This document shows positions 47,696 through 59,549 of a DNA stretch of 64,000 nt, in pieces (position 1 is the first letter of the stretch; each line of letters opens with the position of its first letter). The DNA comes from Kingdonia uniflora (lineage: Eukaryota; Streptophyta; Magnoliopsida; Ranunculales; Circaeasteraceae): positions 1 through 64,000 of the forward strand of contig JACGCM010002535.1 of NCBI GenBank assembly GCA_014058105.1. Direction: 5' to 3'. The position numbers were made by a program, and so were the translations under genes. Below the pieces are notes generated by a model that had not been told where the DNA came from, searched no databases, and saw nothing but the letters and a program-made list of their open reading frames with translations.

Positions 47696-47848
47696 TCATA
47701 TTTCTTCATAGCTTCTAGAACCTTTAAATATATTAAGAAGTAAACATAGATAAAAATGTTCACTAGAAGTAGGATGTGCGTTGTAAATACGCCTGATTTT
47801 AAATTGAGATTTCCACGACGCCCAAATCCTCGCCTTATCATACCACAC

Positions 47849-49154
47849 CTACTGGGTTGGAAAGTCAAGATAAGTAAGTTTGCAAGTAGACTCATATAGG
47901 TCATTTGTGTGCATCCATTGAGTAAACATAGTTTTTTTGATAAATGCTCTGTTGACCACATCTAGTAAATTTTCTTCATCCCGGAATACGATTGATTGCT
48001 CATCTTGAAGATGGGAAGATAATCTTTGTACGGCTGGTTTCCTAAAATAAATATTGAAGTTAAAAATTCTCCAGCATGCTTTAGGCATAGAAATATAACT
48101 GCAGTCCAAATAAGTTTTAATTTTATCAACTTCCTTTACTATATATCTACCACTTTTTGAATCTTTTTTCACATTCTCTTTAATAATAACTATAGCCATG
48201 TCCCTATCCTTGTTTATGTATTTAAATAAGTACTTAATCGACCTTCCTTGATTACAATACTCTACATTGATATGAGCGTGGTATTTGACAACCAAATCAA
48301 CATTGTGAGGTATTACCCACAAATTATTTAAGATAGCTCCATTGACCTTTGCTTCACGTCCATTGCCTCTTCTTTGATATACAAGAAAACCATTCTCAAC
48401 TATCTTTGTCTATAAGTTAAACTTTTTCAAATAATGCTTGGAGCATTTCTTATTAATCATACAAGCGTACTTTTCATTATGTTTACCACATGAACCATGC
48501 ATCATGAATTGAACTACAGACTTGTAACCAACATGATCTTTATCTTCATTTGGAAGCTAGGCCAAAATGAATTTATTTATACACTTAGGTTTATCATCTG
48601 TATCTAACCATAGTAAGATGTGTGGCAACCCTCTTTTATGGAATTCAATTGTGTAAATACCTACATAAAATTAAATATTAATTGTAGTTGAAGATAATGT
48701 AATCATTTTAAAACTAAAAAAATAATATAAACTAAGTACCTACAATTACTTTACCAAAATGGTCATTTTTGCGTACGTTTGTCATCAGTTAATCTAGTTT
48801 AATTTTGAAAAATTTAGAAACAAAATCAGGCCTATCTTCCAATTTTTGGCCTAGAATTAAATCTAAGAAATGCTGGATTTCAAACCATTTGGGGTTGCAC
48901 GCGACTGTCATAAAAATATCAGGTGGTCCAGCCCATCTACATATTATAATTGCGTCTTGATAGTTTTCAACCATATATCGAGGACCTCCTGCAAAGGAAG
49001 ATGGTAAGATCAATCTTTTTCCTGTTGATGCTGGTGTAGAGTCCCTTGCAATGATAGTATCCTTTAATCCTTTATATAGTTTAGCTCTGAGTTTGTCCTG
49101 GAGAGTCCTCATATTTGTTAATCTATACTCTTCAATGCATGCATAAGCATCCAC
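47849..49154 (-). pseudogene. Helitron Rep (HUH-type) endonuclease domain
   Basis: The domain starts at 49154 with MDAYACIEEYRLTNMRTLQD and includes RLILPSSFAGGPRYMVENYQ and FMTVACNPKWFEIQ. The HUH region at 48602-48640 reads HKRGLPHILLWLD; the family's H-x-H has a single histidine because two residues are missing. The next frame from 48322 keeps the two-tyrosine motif as KYLFKYINK, with tyrosines at 48230-48232 and 48218-48220. It continues DLCSYISMPKACWRIF-like text to KTMFTQWM. Rep nicks and joins DNA ends in active Helitrons; without the second HUH histidine, metal binding should fail. Confidence 0.85.
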
Positions 49155-49553
49155 TATATATTGTTAAAACAATCATCCCCTTCGAATTAAGGTTTGCCCT
49201 TCATTTTCTCGTTGTTGTAGCCTGAATGCATAGTATTATCTAATTGTTAAATTCTCCCGAGACTTCAGCTTTCACTCTTATATTTGTTTATTCGGAATCC
49301 CTTTTCTAAATCCATCCTCAGGATAAGGAAATAGGATAGAATATTGCAATGCCATAAAACTTAGATAAAGCTCACTAATTCTTGTCAAACTAGAACCCAT
49401 CTGATCAACAACAACATCGCGACCATCATTATGTTCATAGCCATCACCAACTAAAATTGTTGCAACCTCTGATGATGTCGATAAATTGTATTGTCTTCCA
49501 TCAGTATGTCGAGTTCTGATAAGTCACATTTGAACTGGTAAAAACTCTGCATC

Positions 49554-50131
49554 TCAGAACCTGTCTCTTACCATCCTAAATACTTTTGTTAGTGCATTGG
49601 TTTCATCAAGCATGTTCATAAGACCATGTATTACAGATGCATTAATGTTTTTTTGCTCACCAGTTCCTACTAATGAACTACATTTATTGAATGCTTCATT
49701 CTGAGTATCATATATGTATAATTGTGCAAACGTTGGCTGATGTTTCGATTGCAGTATCAATGTCCCTATCTTGTGGTGAATCTATCCATTTATTCAAAAA
49801 ATGTAAGGACCTTTTCCATGGTTGATATCTTTATCCATATGTCCTCCCATAGATGTGAAAGCAAACATTGAATTGTAGATCCGAATATTTTTGTAGAACT
49901 TTGTTGATCTTCTACCACCCTCATAATCATGTAGAACTCGTAGAATCTCAGAACTTTATTTAAGAAATGGCAACACCACATCACCTTCTTGGTAACAAAT
50001 AGTATATTTTGGACTGTTAGTGTTCCTTGTTTTTTCATTCCTTTCTTCATACCACAAAATAGCCCCGCAAAAGCTACATACTTCAGTAGGACTCCCAAAA
50101 TTCTATGCTTGAAATATTTTTCCTGAAACAC
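49554..50131 (-). pseudogene. Helitron N-terminal region with zinc-finger-like motif
   Basis: In one frame near 50010-50085 the minus strand reads EVCSFCGAILWYEERNEKTR and then KYTICYQEGDVVLPFLK, the C-x2-C and later cysteine pattern found at the start of plant Helitron proteins. At 49554-49760 comes PTFAQLYIYDTQNEAFNKC, another family block, and ALTKVFRMVRDRF. A stop follows FLK and the frame changes. Between 49155 and 49553 the reading is broken. Confidence 0.75.
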
Positions 50132-52227
50132 ATTAAATAATAAGAAAAAAATTCATTACATAATTTATTGTATACTGAGACTAAATAAAATAAGAATTTT
50201 TTAACGCAATTTACGTATGCATGTGTTTTCAGTTTTAGTGTATATCCCATGAGCATGTTTAAGTTCTTTCTGGTTGTTTATATTATGTAGAATTATTGAG
50301 ATCCAATTTAATTAAGATCAATGCTGGTGATTAATGAAAAACTAATACGATATGTAATGGAATATGTGAAGAACAAATATTCCATAAAACAATAAGAAAA
50401 TATTACATGTATAAGTTTGTTTTATACTTGATCAGCATAATTAGAGAATATAAAGTTTTGGTAGCACTAACGAAGAGATTTAGTGATGAATTATTGATGA
50501 CTGGAGTTTAATTTGAGTATTAATATTAAAAACATTACTTAGTCGTAATTGAGAGATTGATTGGTTGTCGAATGTTCTCTCCAACCCTTTCATTAAAATA
50601 TGAGGTGTTCCCAACATAATGAGTAAATTTATTCTTTCTCCGCTCATCTATTAATTGCTTTCTCAATTGAAAAAAATTTCTTGTGTGATTTATGATAGCC
50701 ATATCCGAGAAAAAGTTTCTAGTGAACATTTGTTTATATTAACAAAAAAAGGAATAATCTGACATTTGAAATTAGAGCATTGTTACTTACTCGCATCCAA
50801 TAAGCTATGCAAATATTGAACATTGTCTGCCATAACCCTATAAATACACGATCTTGTTATCGAAGTACTTGTAGTATAAGTATGATTCTTCTTTCTTTTA
50901 CTCAAGTAAGAATTAGATGATTGAAGTGAGAGAATATACTCTTTGAAATTGAGACGCTTAGTTCTCCCGGTGATTTTTTTTATGAATGAGCAGCAATAGA
51001 GAATTAACATTATTATTAATTACATGATAAAAATAAAGTAAACGTTAAATTTACAACAACTTATTCGTTACCTGGTATTGTATGAGTAAAAATATATAAC
51101 TGTTCATTCCTTCGTTGCGTTAATTTAGATCATCTCAATAGTCTAGCTTCTTTTGAAATATTCAAGGGGTCAATATGAGCTGCAGAGTTCATGTGTTGTT
51201 AATTGGATGACAAAAATAAAGTATATGGAAATTTTAAAATATGTTGCATATCTTACCTACTGTTGTATCAAAACTATTCCTGTAATAGCCTAATTCTGGG
51301 ATTCGGACTTAGGCTTTACGTCATAATTAATTAGAGCACTAATAATAACTAACACAAAAATTTAGCGTGGAAAACCTTTGAATAGGTTAAAAACCATGAC
51401 CTCTCTTGAGGATTTTAGAAAGAGAGATATGTTATTAAGAATGATAGCTATTACAAGGATGTTCAGTAGAGACTTTCTTGATATGAAAAGTCTCCCCTTT
51501 CTCTGTAGTTCAATGGTCTTATTTATAGGTCTTATAATATGACCGTTATTTTCTTTAATGGTGAACATTACAATATATGGTTTTGATGAGTCTTCATAAT
51601 GATTGTGTAATAGCTTAAATAACTCTTTTACTTTGTAACCGCTCCATAAATGTGCTACGTGTATGTTGACAAGGTCGAGTGGTCGTATGATGGTCAAAGA
51701 TAGAGGTTGCGCTCGAGATACGGAATAAGCTCCATACAAAAGACGGCTCTCAACCAATAGCATGAGAAACATCATGGGTAGGCCTATTTCAGGATCGGAT
51801 CGAATCAGAAATAGAGGGGATCAGAATTTTTCTAAATTTTTTTGGAACTATAAAATCTATTCGGATTCGATCCAATTTTTTACGAAATTGTAAAAATAAA
51901 TCCGAATTCATAAATTTCGAAATTCAGAATCAATTTTAGAATAAATTTTGGAATAACAGAGTTCTCACTTTTTCAAATCAAGCCATAATAACAAAATTCT
52001 CACTTTTCCAAGAATCAAAGATTCAAAATCGAAGCTAGAGGAAAACTAAAGCCAGAGAGGAGATTTAACTTTTCTTCTTCGCTGCGAATCAAAATTAATG
52101 TAGTGGAGAATGGAGGTGGTGGAGATTTAACTTAAGAGTAGAGCGAGTGGAGGCGGTAGAGATTTAACTTAAGAGTGGAGGCAAGGGAGAATGGAGGAAG
52201 TGGAGAATAGAGAAGAGGTAGAGAATG
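50132..52227. other. Intergenic or transposon edge, unresolved
   Basis: AT-rich DNA. Minus-strand open frames at 50535-50729 and 50783-51010 are not recognisable and could be upstream Helitron exons. At about 51285-51780 the sequence reads like a terminal repeat of an LTR element (minus strand includes AAGGTTTTCCACGC), with a 137-codon frame of no known family, but no second copy is present. 51781-52222 contains several GGATCGGAT- and GAATTC-type short motifs. The GAATG duplication is at 52223-52227. Confidence 0.4.
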
Positions 52228-54735
52228 TGAAGTGTCCCAGATTTTTTTTTTATACTTTAATTGGTTATTTAATATTATTATCATTCATACATCATCACGC
52301 ATTAATAATCATATCATGTATCTTGCATCGTATCTCTTTTTCTCTTATCAGGGCTTTGTGTTCTTCATTTCCCCTTTTTTGCATTTCAATGGTTTAGGTG
52401 GTTTTCAGGCAGTGGCGGTTGTATTTTTGTGTTTGGGGACCCGTGGCATGGGTTGACGGAGTTATTGTTGTTATTATGTGGTGGTGGTATTTGAGTGTGG
52501 GTTGTTACTGTGTTTAGGTGTTCGTTGAGATCTGAGAGAATTTGGGATTTTCCAGTAGTCGTTCGAACAAGATTCATAGTCGTTTGAACGAGTCGACTCA
52601 TCTCTTGGAATTTTCCCCAAGATCTCCAAGTCGTTTGAACGACTTCTGTGTCCATTCGGACGACTGTATCCATTCGCACGACCCTATTTTCGTTTGAACG
52701 ACCTATTGAACGGCTGGACATATCTCCTAGAATTTGGCCCAAGGGAATGTTTTTGCTCGAACAACCTTTCGAACAAATGTTGTGTTTCTAGGGTTTCTTT
52801 CCTTTTTTGCTTTAGTCATTCGAACGACTTTAGCATTCGTTCGAACGACCATCGTAGCCTTTGTTTGATTTAATATTTCTTGTCTTTCTCTTGGGGTTTA
52901 GTTTTTCTTAAAGAGAGAGGGAGAGCTCTAGAGAGAACCTTGGAGAGGGTTTGGAGAGAGAGAGCTTGGGGGAAAGTTTAGAGAGAGCCAAGAGAGAGGA
53001 TTATCTTCACCTCTTCCCCGATCGTCAGCATCCCCAATTTTGGTAAGTTTTCTTCAATTCCCTTTTCCCCTAGATTTCCTGACTCTCATAAATTTGAGTT
53101 AAGTTTGATTGGTGGGTTGGGTTTATTTCCAGGCTCTTGTGTTGTTTTGGTTGTGATTGGTTGATTGCCGTGGTTTTTGGTGTTCCGGTTGCCGAGGGGC
53201 AGAACTAGGTTTTGGAGTGCGGATCGTGATTTTTTATGGGATTCGAGCTTTATATTAGGCGAGTGTCCATCCATTATTAAATTCTTATACTAGTTTAACC
53301 TGTGTTTATTAGAGTATGCAATTTGGCAGTGAGGTGTTTGTGATTTGGTTTTGAACTATATTTGTTTCGTCTGTCGTAGCAATTGATTATGCATTGTTGT
53401 TTCCTATGGGCAGGCATATAGGGTGTGTTTCCCTTTTTGTTTGAGGAAATTATGTATTGTGGGGTATTCTCGTGGGTAGTCCTCGACTGCTGTGCTCCAG
53501 TCATTGGAAACTGATATTGTTAGACATTGTGACTGGTCAATTAGTTGTTGTTTGTCTGTGCTTGGATGCTGCGACTGGTCAATTAGTCACGGTTGCATTG
53601 GTATTAGGATTGTTGCCCTCTCTCAGGCAAGGGTTATCCTATGTGTGGGCCGTGGGGGCGGCTGTGGCATTTGATCCTTGGGATCTGGTTTCATTGTAGG
53701 TTTCTTTTATTCTTTTAACTTAACGGGATCGGATACATAAACTCACTTCAAATCGGCCGGCCCCCGATAGGTTAGGAGGATTCCTAGCTCAGGCTGAAAT
53801 AGTATAGTGAGCTCTGGCTGAGATACTACCATACCTGAATACCATCCTGGAGTATGGAATGGTATGAGATAGTTCCCCTCTTGTGCCAGCACTATCCTAA
53901 GAGGTTAAAATACCTTGGAATTCGAATAGTTTGAGGACGATGACTCCTCGGGTTAAAATCCCTATTCACTCTGATCAAGTGGTAATATCCTAGCCGGGTC
54001 AAGCTTGAAACAAATCGATCCCATTGTATCCATCTGAGGTCACTTTAAGGTTATATTGCATTTGTGGCTAATCAGTCCACTACTCTGAATTTTAGGGCCT
54101 AGTTCTTCTCTTCATGATAGCATAAACATTCACTTTAGGACCATTTAAGAATCAAATCATATTTCATCGCATCATGTCACAACACATTAACATATCTCGA
54201 TTCCTTTTCCTCTTCCCCTGTAGGTTCTCCCCCTATATTCTTTAACTTATATATATATCGCAGTGCCTTTCACATTCCTTATCTCATGCACCTCTTCTTC
54301 TTTCTCTGCACTAGCTTTATTAGTATGTTGTTTAGCACTATTGGGTTATTAGTGAGCCATGCTTTTGCTCACTCTCATATTTTTCCCCCTTTCAGAGGCA
54401 GAGTAGTAGTTGGTTCTTGCTGAGGGTTTTCAGCTGTGTTGCTGACGGTTTTGGTAGCTGCTGAGCGGAGTTGGAGAGTATTTTAGGTAGGTTCTCAGCT
54501 TTGGACGTTGTTCAGTATTTGAGATACTGTATTTATATTTTGGTGATGCATATATATCTTTTGCTTCATCTTCTTTTGCTTTTACTCTGATAATATTGTT
54601 ATAGTCAATGACCAAGCCTGAACTTGTCTATGGCATGGTTGTTTGTGGGGGTGAATCGGTTGAATTCCCCGACCTGCGCATTCTGAATGATAGTAATTGC
54701 TTCGGCTACCGATTATTAGAATTTGGGGCGTGACA
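52228..54735 (+). repeat. 5' LTR of the plus-strand element
   Basis: It starts TGAAGTGTCCCAG and ends GGGGCGTGACA. A cluster of imperfect GTCGTTCGAACGAC palindromes lies at about 52557-52860. A TATATATATAT tract near 54248 may be the promoter. Confidence 0.92.
54248..54258 (+). promoter_or_regulatory. Candidate LTR TATA box
   Basis: TATATATATAT, about 490 bp before the primer-binding site and followed by CGCAGTGCC. The same block occurs at about 61575 in the 3' LTR, and on the minus strand a TATATATG tract occupies the equivalent place in LTR B (near 5487-5496). Conservation of place suggests the LTR promoter. Confidence 0.4.
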
Positions 54736-54739
54736 GAGT

Positions 54740-54752
54740 TGGTATCAGAGCT
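54740..54752 (+). other. Primer-binding site, initiator-Met tRNA
   Basis: TGGTATCAGAGCT matches the complement of the initiator-Met tRNA end; 4 bp separate it from the LTR. Confidence 0.92.
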
Positions 54753-54889
54753 GTAGGATAATCCCTATCTCTGGTCTAGCAATCATATGACGAGTAATTC
54801 TTTCTAGATGGAGTTAGGATCGATTCCTTTCGGTTTTACGTATTTTATCATCTTTTCTTCCTTTCCTGAGGTGTGCTTCTGTTGTGTAG

Positions 54890-56120
54890 ATGGCTTGAGG
54901 TGACAGAGGCAGAGGCCGTGTAGTTGGCCGTGGCCGCAGAGGTTTGCGCAGTGGTGCACTTGTTGATTAGCCTATGCTTAGACAGGAGAGTTTGGGGTCA
55001 GTCCCGATTGATCAGGGTGTTCCACCAGCCCCAGTAGTTCTAGAGTAGCCAGTCATTTTGCTACCCCAACTGCTCCCGGTATTTCAGCAGAGATGAGACA
55101 GTTCATGGAGAGTTTCACATCCCATTTTCAGTAGGCTAGGAGCTCAGCGGTTAGAGAGTACAGTTACCTCGAGCAGCTTCAGAAATACAAGCACCCGACA
55201 TTTGCTGGCACACTAGTCCCATCTGAGGCAAAGACTTGGTTCAAGCCTATAGAGAAGACTTTGAATGCTATGAAGTGTCCAGAGGATTAGAGGGTGACAC
55301 TTTCCACCTAACTATTGCAGGGTGAGGTAGATCATTGGTAGGATACCTCCAAGAGGATGATTGTGGAGACTCTTATACTTTGGGCATCCTTTCAGGATCG
55401 ATTCTTCAAGCAACATTTTCTACAGAGTTACAGAGACTTCTGCATCTCTGAGTTCTATATGCTTGAGCATGGTAATATGAGTATCTCTCAGTACGATCAG
55501 CGATTCAATGAGCTCTCTCGGTATGTTCCGTTTATTGTCCAGGATGAAGTACAGCGCAAGATGAAATTTTTGAAGGGTTTTCGTCCTTACTTTAGGTAGT
55601 TCTTGATTGCTTCGGGGGCTAGTTCTTACAGAGAGGTTTTTTCTAAGGCCTTGGCTATAGAGCATAATGACATTGAGGATCGTAAATCCAGAGACGTGAG
55701 GAACCAGGGGAAGCAGGATCAGAGGCATGATAAAGGCAAAGCAGTTGAGGGGCAGTCTAAGAACTGAGGTCCCAAGAGGCAGAGGTTGGGTACTACAGAG
55801 AGTGTGTCAGCTAGAGTTACTGGTGGGAATCAATCAAATAAACCACTGCTTGGTTCCGGTCAGTGTTAGAACTGCGAGGAGAAGGGACATGCTAAGAGGT
55901 TTTGTCCTAAACTTGTCAGAGGTCCACAACCATTGAGACAGTTTCAGGGTCCTGTTAGTCACCAACTGTAACCTCAGTAGCTTCATCAGTTTCAGCAGAG
56001 ACAGTTTCAGTATCTGCAGAGTAGGCAGATTCTTCCAGGTCCTCAGGGCGGTCAGAGGTAGATTGTTCCAGGTCCTCCGAGTTGTCAGAGGCCACAGTAT
56101 CCTAGTCAGCGGCAGGCCTA
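54890..56120 (+). pseudogene. gag remnant of the plus-strand element
   Basis: It starts at 54890 with M-A and then a TGA, continuing GDRGRGRVVGRGRRGLRSGA, so the start region matches the other copies apart from the stop. More TAG codons follow at 54967-54969 and nearby. The capsid block at 55357-55599 includes FFKQHFLQSYRDFC and YDQRFNELSRYVPFIVQDE. The zinc knuckle at 55864-55907 keeps C, N-C, G-H and C but has TAG at 55867-55869 in its second position. A Q-rich segment leads into protease. Confidence 0.88.
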
Positions 56121-56133
56121 TGGGTAGAGTAGG

Positions 56134-56799
56134 ATGTACGTAGTTGGGAGACGAGATGCTCACGCCGCTCCACCTGTAGTGGAAGGTACGATTCACATTT
56201 CTTTTTCCCCCGCACGTGTTCTTTTCGATTTCGGTGCATCGTATTCATTCATAGCATATGCATTCCTCTGCACTATTGGTTTTGAGTCTTCCTTATTGCA
56301 TGATGATATTTTTGTAGGTACTCCTCTCGATTCATTGATTTTTATCTCCCATACTTGTAGGGATTGCCCGATAGATGTGTATGGTCGTATTCTTTCAGCA
56401 GATTTGTTGGTACTACCGATGCAGGAATTTGACATTATCCTGGGTATGGATTGGTTGTCAACGCATCGAGTTACTTTGGACTATTTTGAGAAGACAGCTA
56501 CTTTTAACATTCCTGGTGAGAAGCGGTTTGTGATTGCTAGTTCAGAACCAGCACAGTCCGGAGATGGTTTGTTGGCATTCTTGGAATTAGAATCATCGGG
56601 TGTTGATGTCAGTGCTATCCCGGTAGTATATGAATTTTCTGATATTTACCAAAAGATTCCTGGTTTGCCGCCGATGAGAGAGATTGATTTCAGTATAGAT
56701 CTTTTACCGGGTACGGTTCTGATTTTGAAGGCTCCGTACTGCATGGCACTTGTCGAACTGAAAGAGTTATATGAACAGATTTTTGAGTTGATGGAGTAA
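56134..56799 (+). pseudogene. Protease and start of reverse transcriptase
   Basis: A 221-residue open frame begins at 56134 with MYVVGRRDAHAAPPVVEGT. The protease active site reads VLFDFGASYSF, with phenylalanine where family members have serine or threonine. EFDIILGMDWLSTHRVTLDY follows. The reverse transcriptase N-terminus starts at about 56640 (FSDIYQKIPGLPPMREIDFS). The frame ends at a TAA at 56797-56799 just before KFIRPSTSPWGAPV. Confidence 0.88.
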
Positions 56800-57426
56800 A
56801 AATTCATCCGGCCAAGTACTTCACCGTGGGGAGCTCCGGTATTATTTACGAAGAAGAAGGACGGGTCTATGCGCCTATGAATTGATTACCGCGAGTTGAA
56901 CAAAGTCACGATCAAGAATAGGTATCCTTTACCTAGGATCGAGGACTTGCTTGACCAGCTTCAGGGAGCGCAATTCCTTTCGAAGATTGATCTCAGATCA
57001 GGTTACCATCAACTGAGAATCAAGAAGGAGGATATTTCTAAGACAGCATTCAGGACACGTTATAGACATTACGTATTTCAGGTTATACCATTTGGTTTGA
57101 GCAACGTGCCAGCAGCTTTTATGGATTTGATGAACTGACTTTTTCGACCTTATCTCGATCGATTTGTTATTATATTCGTGGATGACATTTTGATATATTC
57201 GAAGACTGAGGCCAAACACGAGGAACACTTGAAGATTGCATTGCAGACTTTGAGGGAGAACATGTTATTTGCGAAATTCGAGAAGTGTGACTTTTGGCAG
57301 AAAGAGGTAAAATTCCTAGGGCATGTTATGTCTAAGGATGGAATTGTAGTAGATCCTCCTAAGGTTGAGTCCGCTGCAGATTGGGTTTAGCCGACGAAGG
57401 TTACAGAGATTCACAGCTTTTTTGGA
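56800..57426 (+). pseudogene. Reverse transcriptase, interrupted by stops
   Basis: Blocks read [49 protein letters not shown], then a TGA at 57136-57138, and [20 protein letters not shown] at about 57175-57230 with both catalytic aspartates kept. [20 protein letters not shown] follows. Further stops are a TGA near 56877 and a TAG at 57388-57390. The domain is recognisable end to end in one frame apart from these stops. Confidence 0.9.
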
Positions 57427-58068
57427 TTGGCCAGTTATTATCGCAGATTCATCGAGGGCTTTTCACGGATTGTAACTCATTTGACTCGCTTGACGCAAAA
57501 GGATGTTAGATTCATTTGGGATGACAGATGTAATTTAGCTTTCACAGAGTTGAAGAAGAGATTGACTATAGTACTTGTTCTGATTGTTCCGTCTAGTGGG
57601 CAGAAGTATATGGTTTACAACGATTCATCGCTCAGTTGGCTGGGTTGTGTGTTGATGCAGGAGGGAAAGGTAGTGGCTTATGCTTCGCAACAACTTAAGG
57701 TTCGCGAGAGGAACTATCCTACTCATGACCTCAAGTTTGCAGCTGTAGTATTTGTATTAAAAATTTGGCGTCATTATCTTTACGGAGAGAGGTTCGAGCT
57801 CTTTTCAGATCATAAGAGTTTGAGATACCTTTTCTCACAGAAAGAGTTGAACATGAGAGAGTGCCGGTGGATGGAATTCTTGAAGGATTATGATGTTGAC
57901 TTGCAATATCACCCAGGGAAGGTGAATATGGTGGCTGACGCTTTGAGCCTTCTGCCTTGGGGAATTCATGCACGTATAATGATTCGTGAGTGGTTGATGC
58001 TTCGCGATGTGGCAGATTTTGGACTGAGTTTATGTTCACGGGTACGGGTGGTTTTATTGCAAACCTGA
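57427..58068 (+). pseudogene. RNase H domain of the plus-strand element
   Basis: A 213-residue open frame reads [80 protein letters not shown] and [16 protein letters not shown]. In Y-N-D-S-S the D-A-S block of RNase H is partly changed; V-A-D-A-L is kept. It is the longest uninterrupted piece of this element's pol after the protease frame. Confidence 0.88.
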
Positions 58069-59502
58069 GAGTTCAGCCTTCATTGATTTCCCGGATTATA
58101 GTAGCTCAGCAGTAGGATGTGAAGTTACAGTCTTGGGCTTCAGATGATAACAGAACTGATTGGACAGTAAGTTTAGATGGCAGTATTAGATACAGGGGAA
58201 GATTATGCATGCCTGATTCAGAGGTATTGAAACGTGAGGTTTTGTGCAAGGCTCACGGTTTGAGGTTTATTATTCATCTAGACAGTACCAAGATGTATCT
58301 GGACTTGAAGAGGCATTACTGGTACGACAACATGAAGCGAGAGATAGCCGAGTTCGTTTCTAGGTGTCTTACATGTCGACAGGTGAAGGCCGAGCATCAG
58401 AAACCAGCGGGGCAGCTCAAATCTTTAAAGATTCAAAAGTGGAAGTGGGAACATGTGACGATGGATTTCATTTCAGGGTTTCCGCTGACAAAGAGAAATT
58501 ACAACTCTATTTGGGTGATTGTAGACCGATTGACCAAATCAACGCATTTTATTCCGGTTCGCATGACTCTGACGGTTGAGGAGCTGAGGAGATTATATGT
58601 GAGAGATAGTACGTCTATACGGGGTTCCAGTGTCTATAGTATCTGATCGAGATGCCAGATTTAGCAGTAACTTTTGGAAGAGTTTTCAGCAAGCTATGGA
58701 TACAAGATTGGATTTTAGTACAACGTTCCACCCACAGACTGATGCTCAGACGGAGAAAGTTTACCAGATCCTTGAGGTTATGCTTCAGGCTTGTGTTTTT
58801 GACTTCAGGGGTAGTTGGGACGAGCACCTACCTTGGGCTGAGATTGCATATAACAACAGTTTCCAATCGAGCATTGGGATGGCAACTTATAAGGCTTTGT
58901 ATGATAGACCTTGCAGATAACCGCTGAGTTGGGCAGAGATTGGTGAGCAGAGTTTACTGGGGCCAGACTTGATTCATGAGGCTACTGATGCAGTTACTAT
59001 TATCAGAGATCGGTTACATACAGCACAGAGCCGACAGAAGAGTTAAGCCGACATTCACAGGAGACCTCTAGAGTTTGAGATTGGTGATCATGTTTTACTG
59101 AAGGTTTCTCTGATGAAGGGCGTGATGCATTTCAGTAAGAAAGGGAAGCTAGCTCCAAGGTTTATTGGCCCGTTCGAGATTCTAGCCAGAGTTGGAGAGT
59201 TAGCTTATCGTCTGGCATTGTCACCGCAGCTGGATAGAGTTCGCGATATATTTCATGTTTCTATGCTGAGGAAGTATGAGCGGGATCCTACTCATGTTAT
59301 TGATTGGGAGCACCTAGAGGTTCAAAAAGATGCCTCGTATAAAGAGCATCCGGTGTGTATTTTGGACCGTGAGGAGAAGATTCTTCGCAGCATGGTTATT
59401 CCTTTTGTGAAGGAGCAATAGACTCACCATGATCCTAGTGAGGTATCTTGGAAGTTAGAGGCAGATGTGAAAGGCCGTTATCCGCATTTGTTCTCAGATT
59501 GA
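58069..59502 (+). pseudogene. Integrase with chromodomain-like tail
   Basis: The zinc finger is at about 58240-58385 (AHGLRFIIHLDSTKMYLDLK and FVSRCLTCRQVK, with the C-x2-C pair kept). The core has MDFISGFPLTKRNYNSIW, VSDRDARFSSNFWKSF and TEKVYQILEVMLQAC, so the three acidic residues of D-D-E are visible, but across a frame change near 58620. A TAA near 58918 and another at 59044-59046 interrupt. RVRDIFHVSMLRKYERDPTH and a tail VKEQ, stop, THHDPSEVSWKLEAD follow, ending at a TGA at 59500-59502. The tail resembles a chromodomain, which in chromoviruses guides insertion into particular chromatin. Confidence 0.88.
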
Positions 59503-59536
59503 GGTATGTGTAGAATTTCGGGGCAAAATTCTCTTA

Positions 59537-59549
59537 TAGGAGGGTAGAA
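59537..59549 (+). other. Polypurine tract
   Basis: TAGGAGGGTAGAA precedes the 3' LTR edge at 59550. Confidence 0.85.

Larger units (their letters stand above)
45930..50131 (-). mobile_element. Helitron RepHel, truncated and decayed
   Basis: On the minus strand the order is N-terminal zinc-finger-like region, Rep endonuclease, then PIF1-type helicase, which defines a Helitron. Its C-terminal helicase end is cut at 45929 by the adjoining LTR, just after MTINKSQGQALRNVGVV. The 3' hairpin and CTRR end are therefore missing. The 5' TC end could not be placed, so the right limit is the first recognisable coding region. Confidence 0.85.

Noticed and set aside
51362..51775. 137-codon minus-strand open frame
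   Set aside because: No recognisable domain. The surroundings resemble a terminal repeat, so it is probably not a gene, and I could not find a second copy to prove an LTR.
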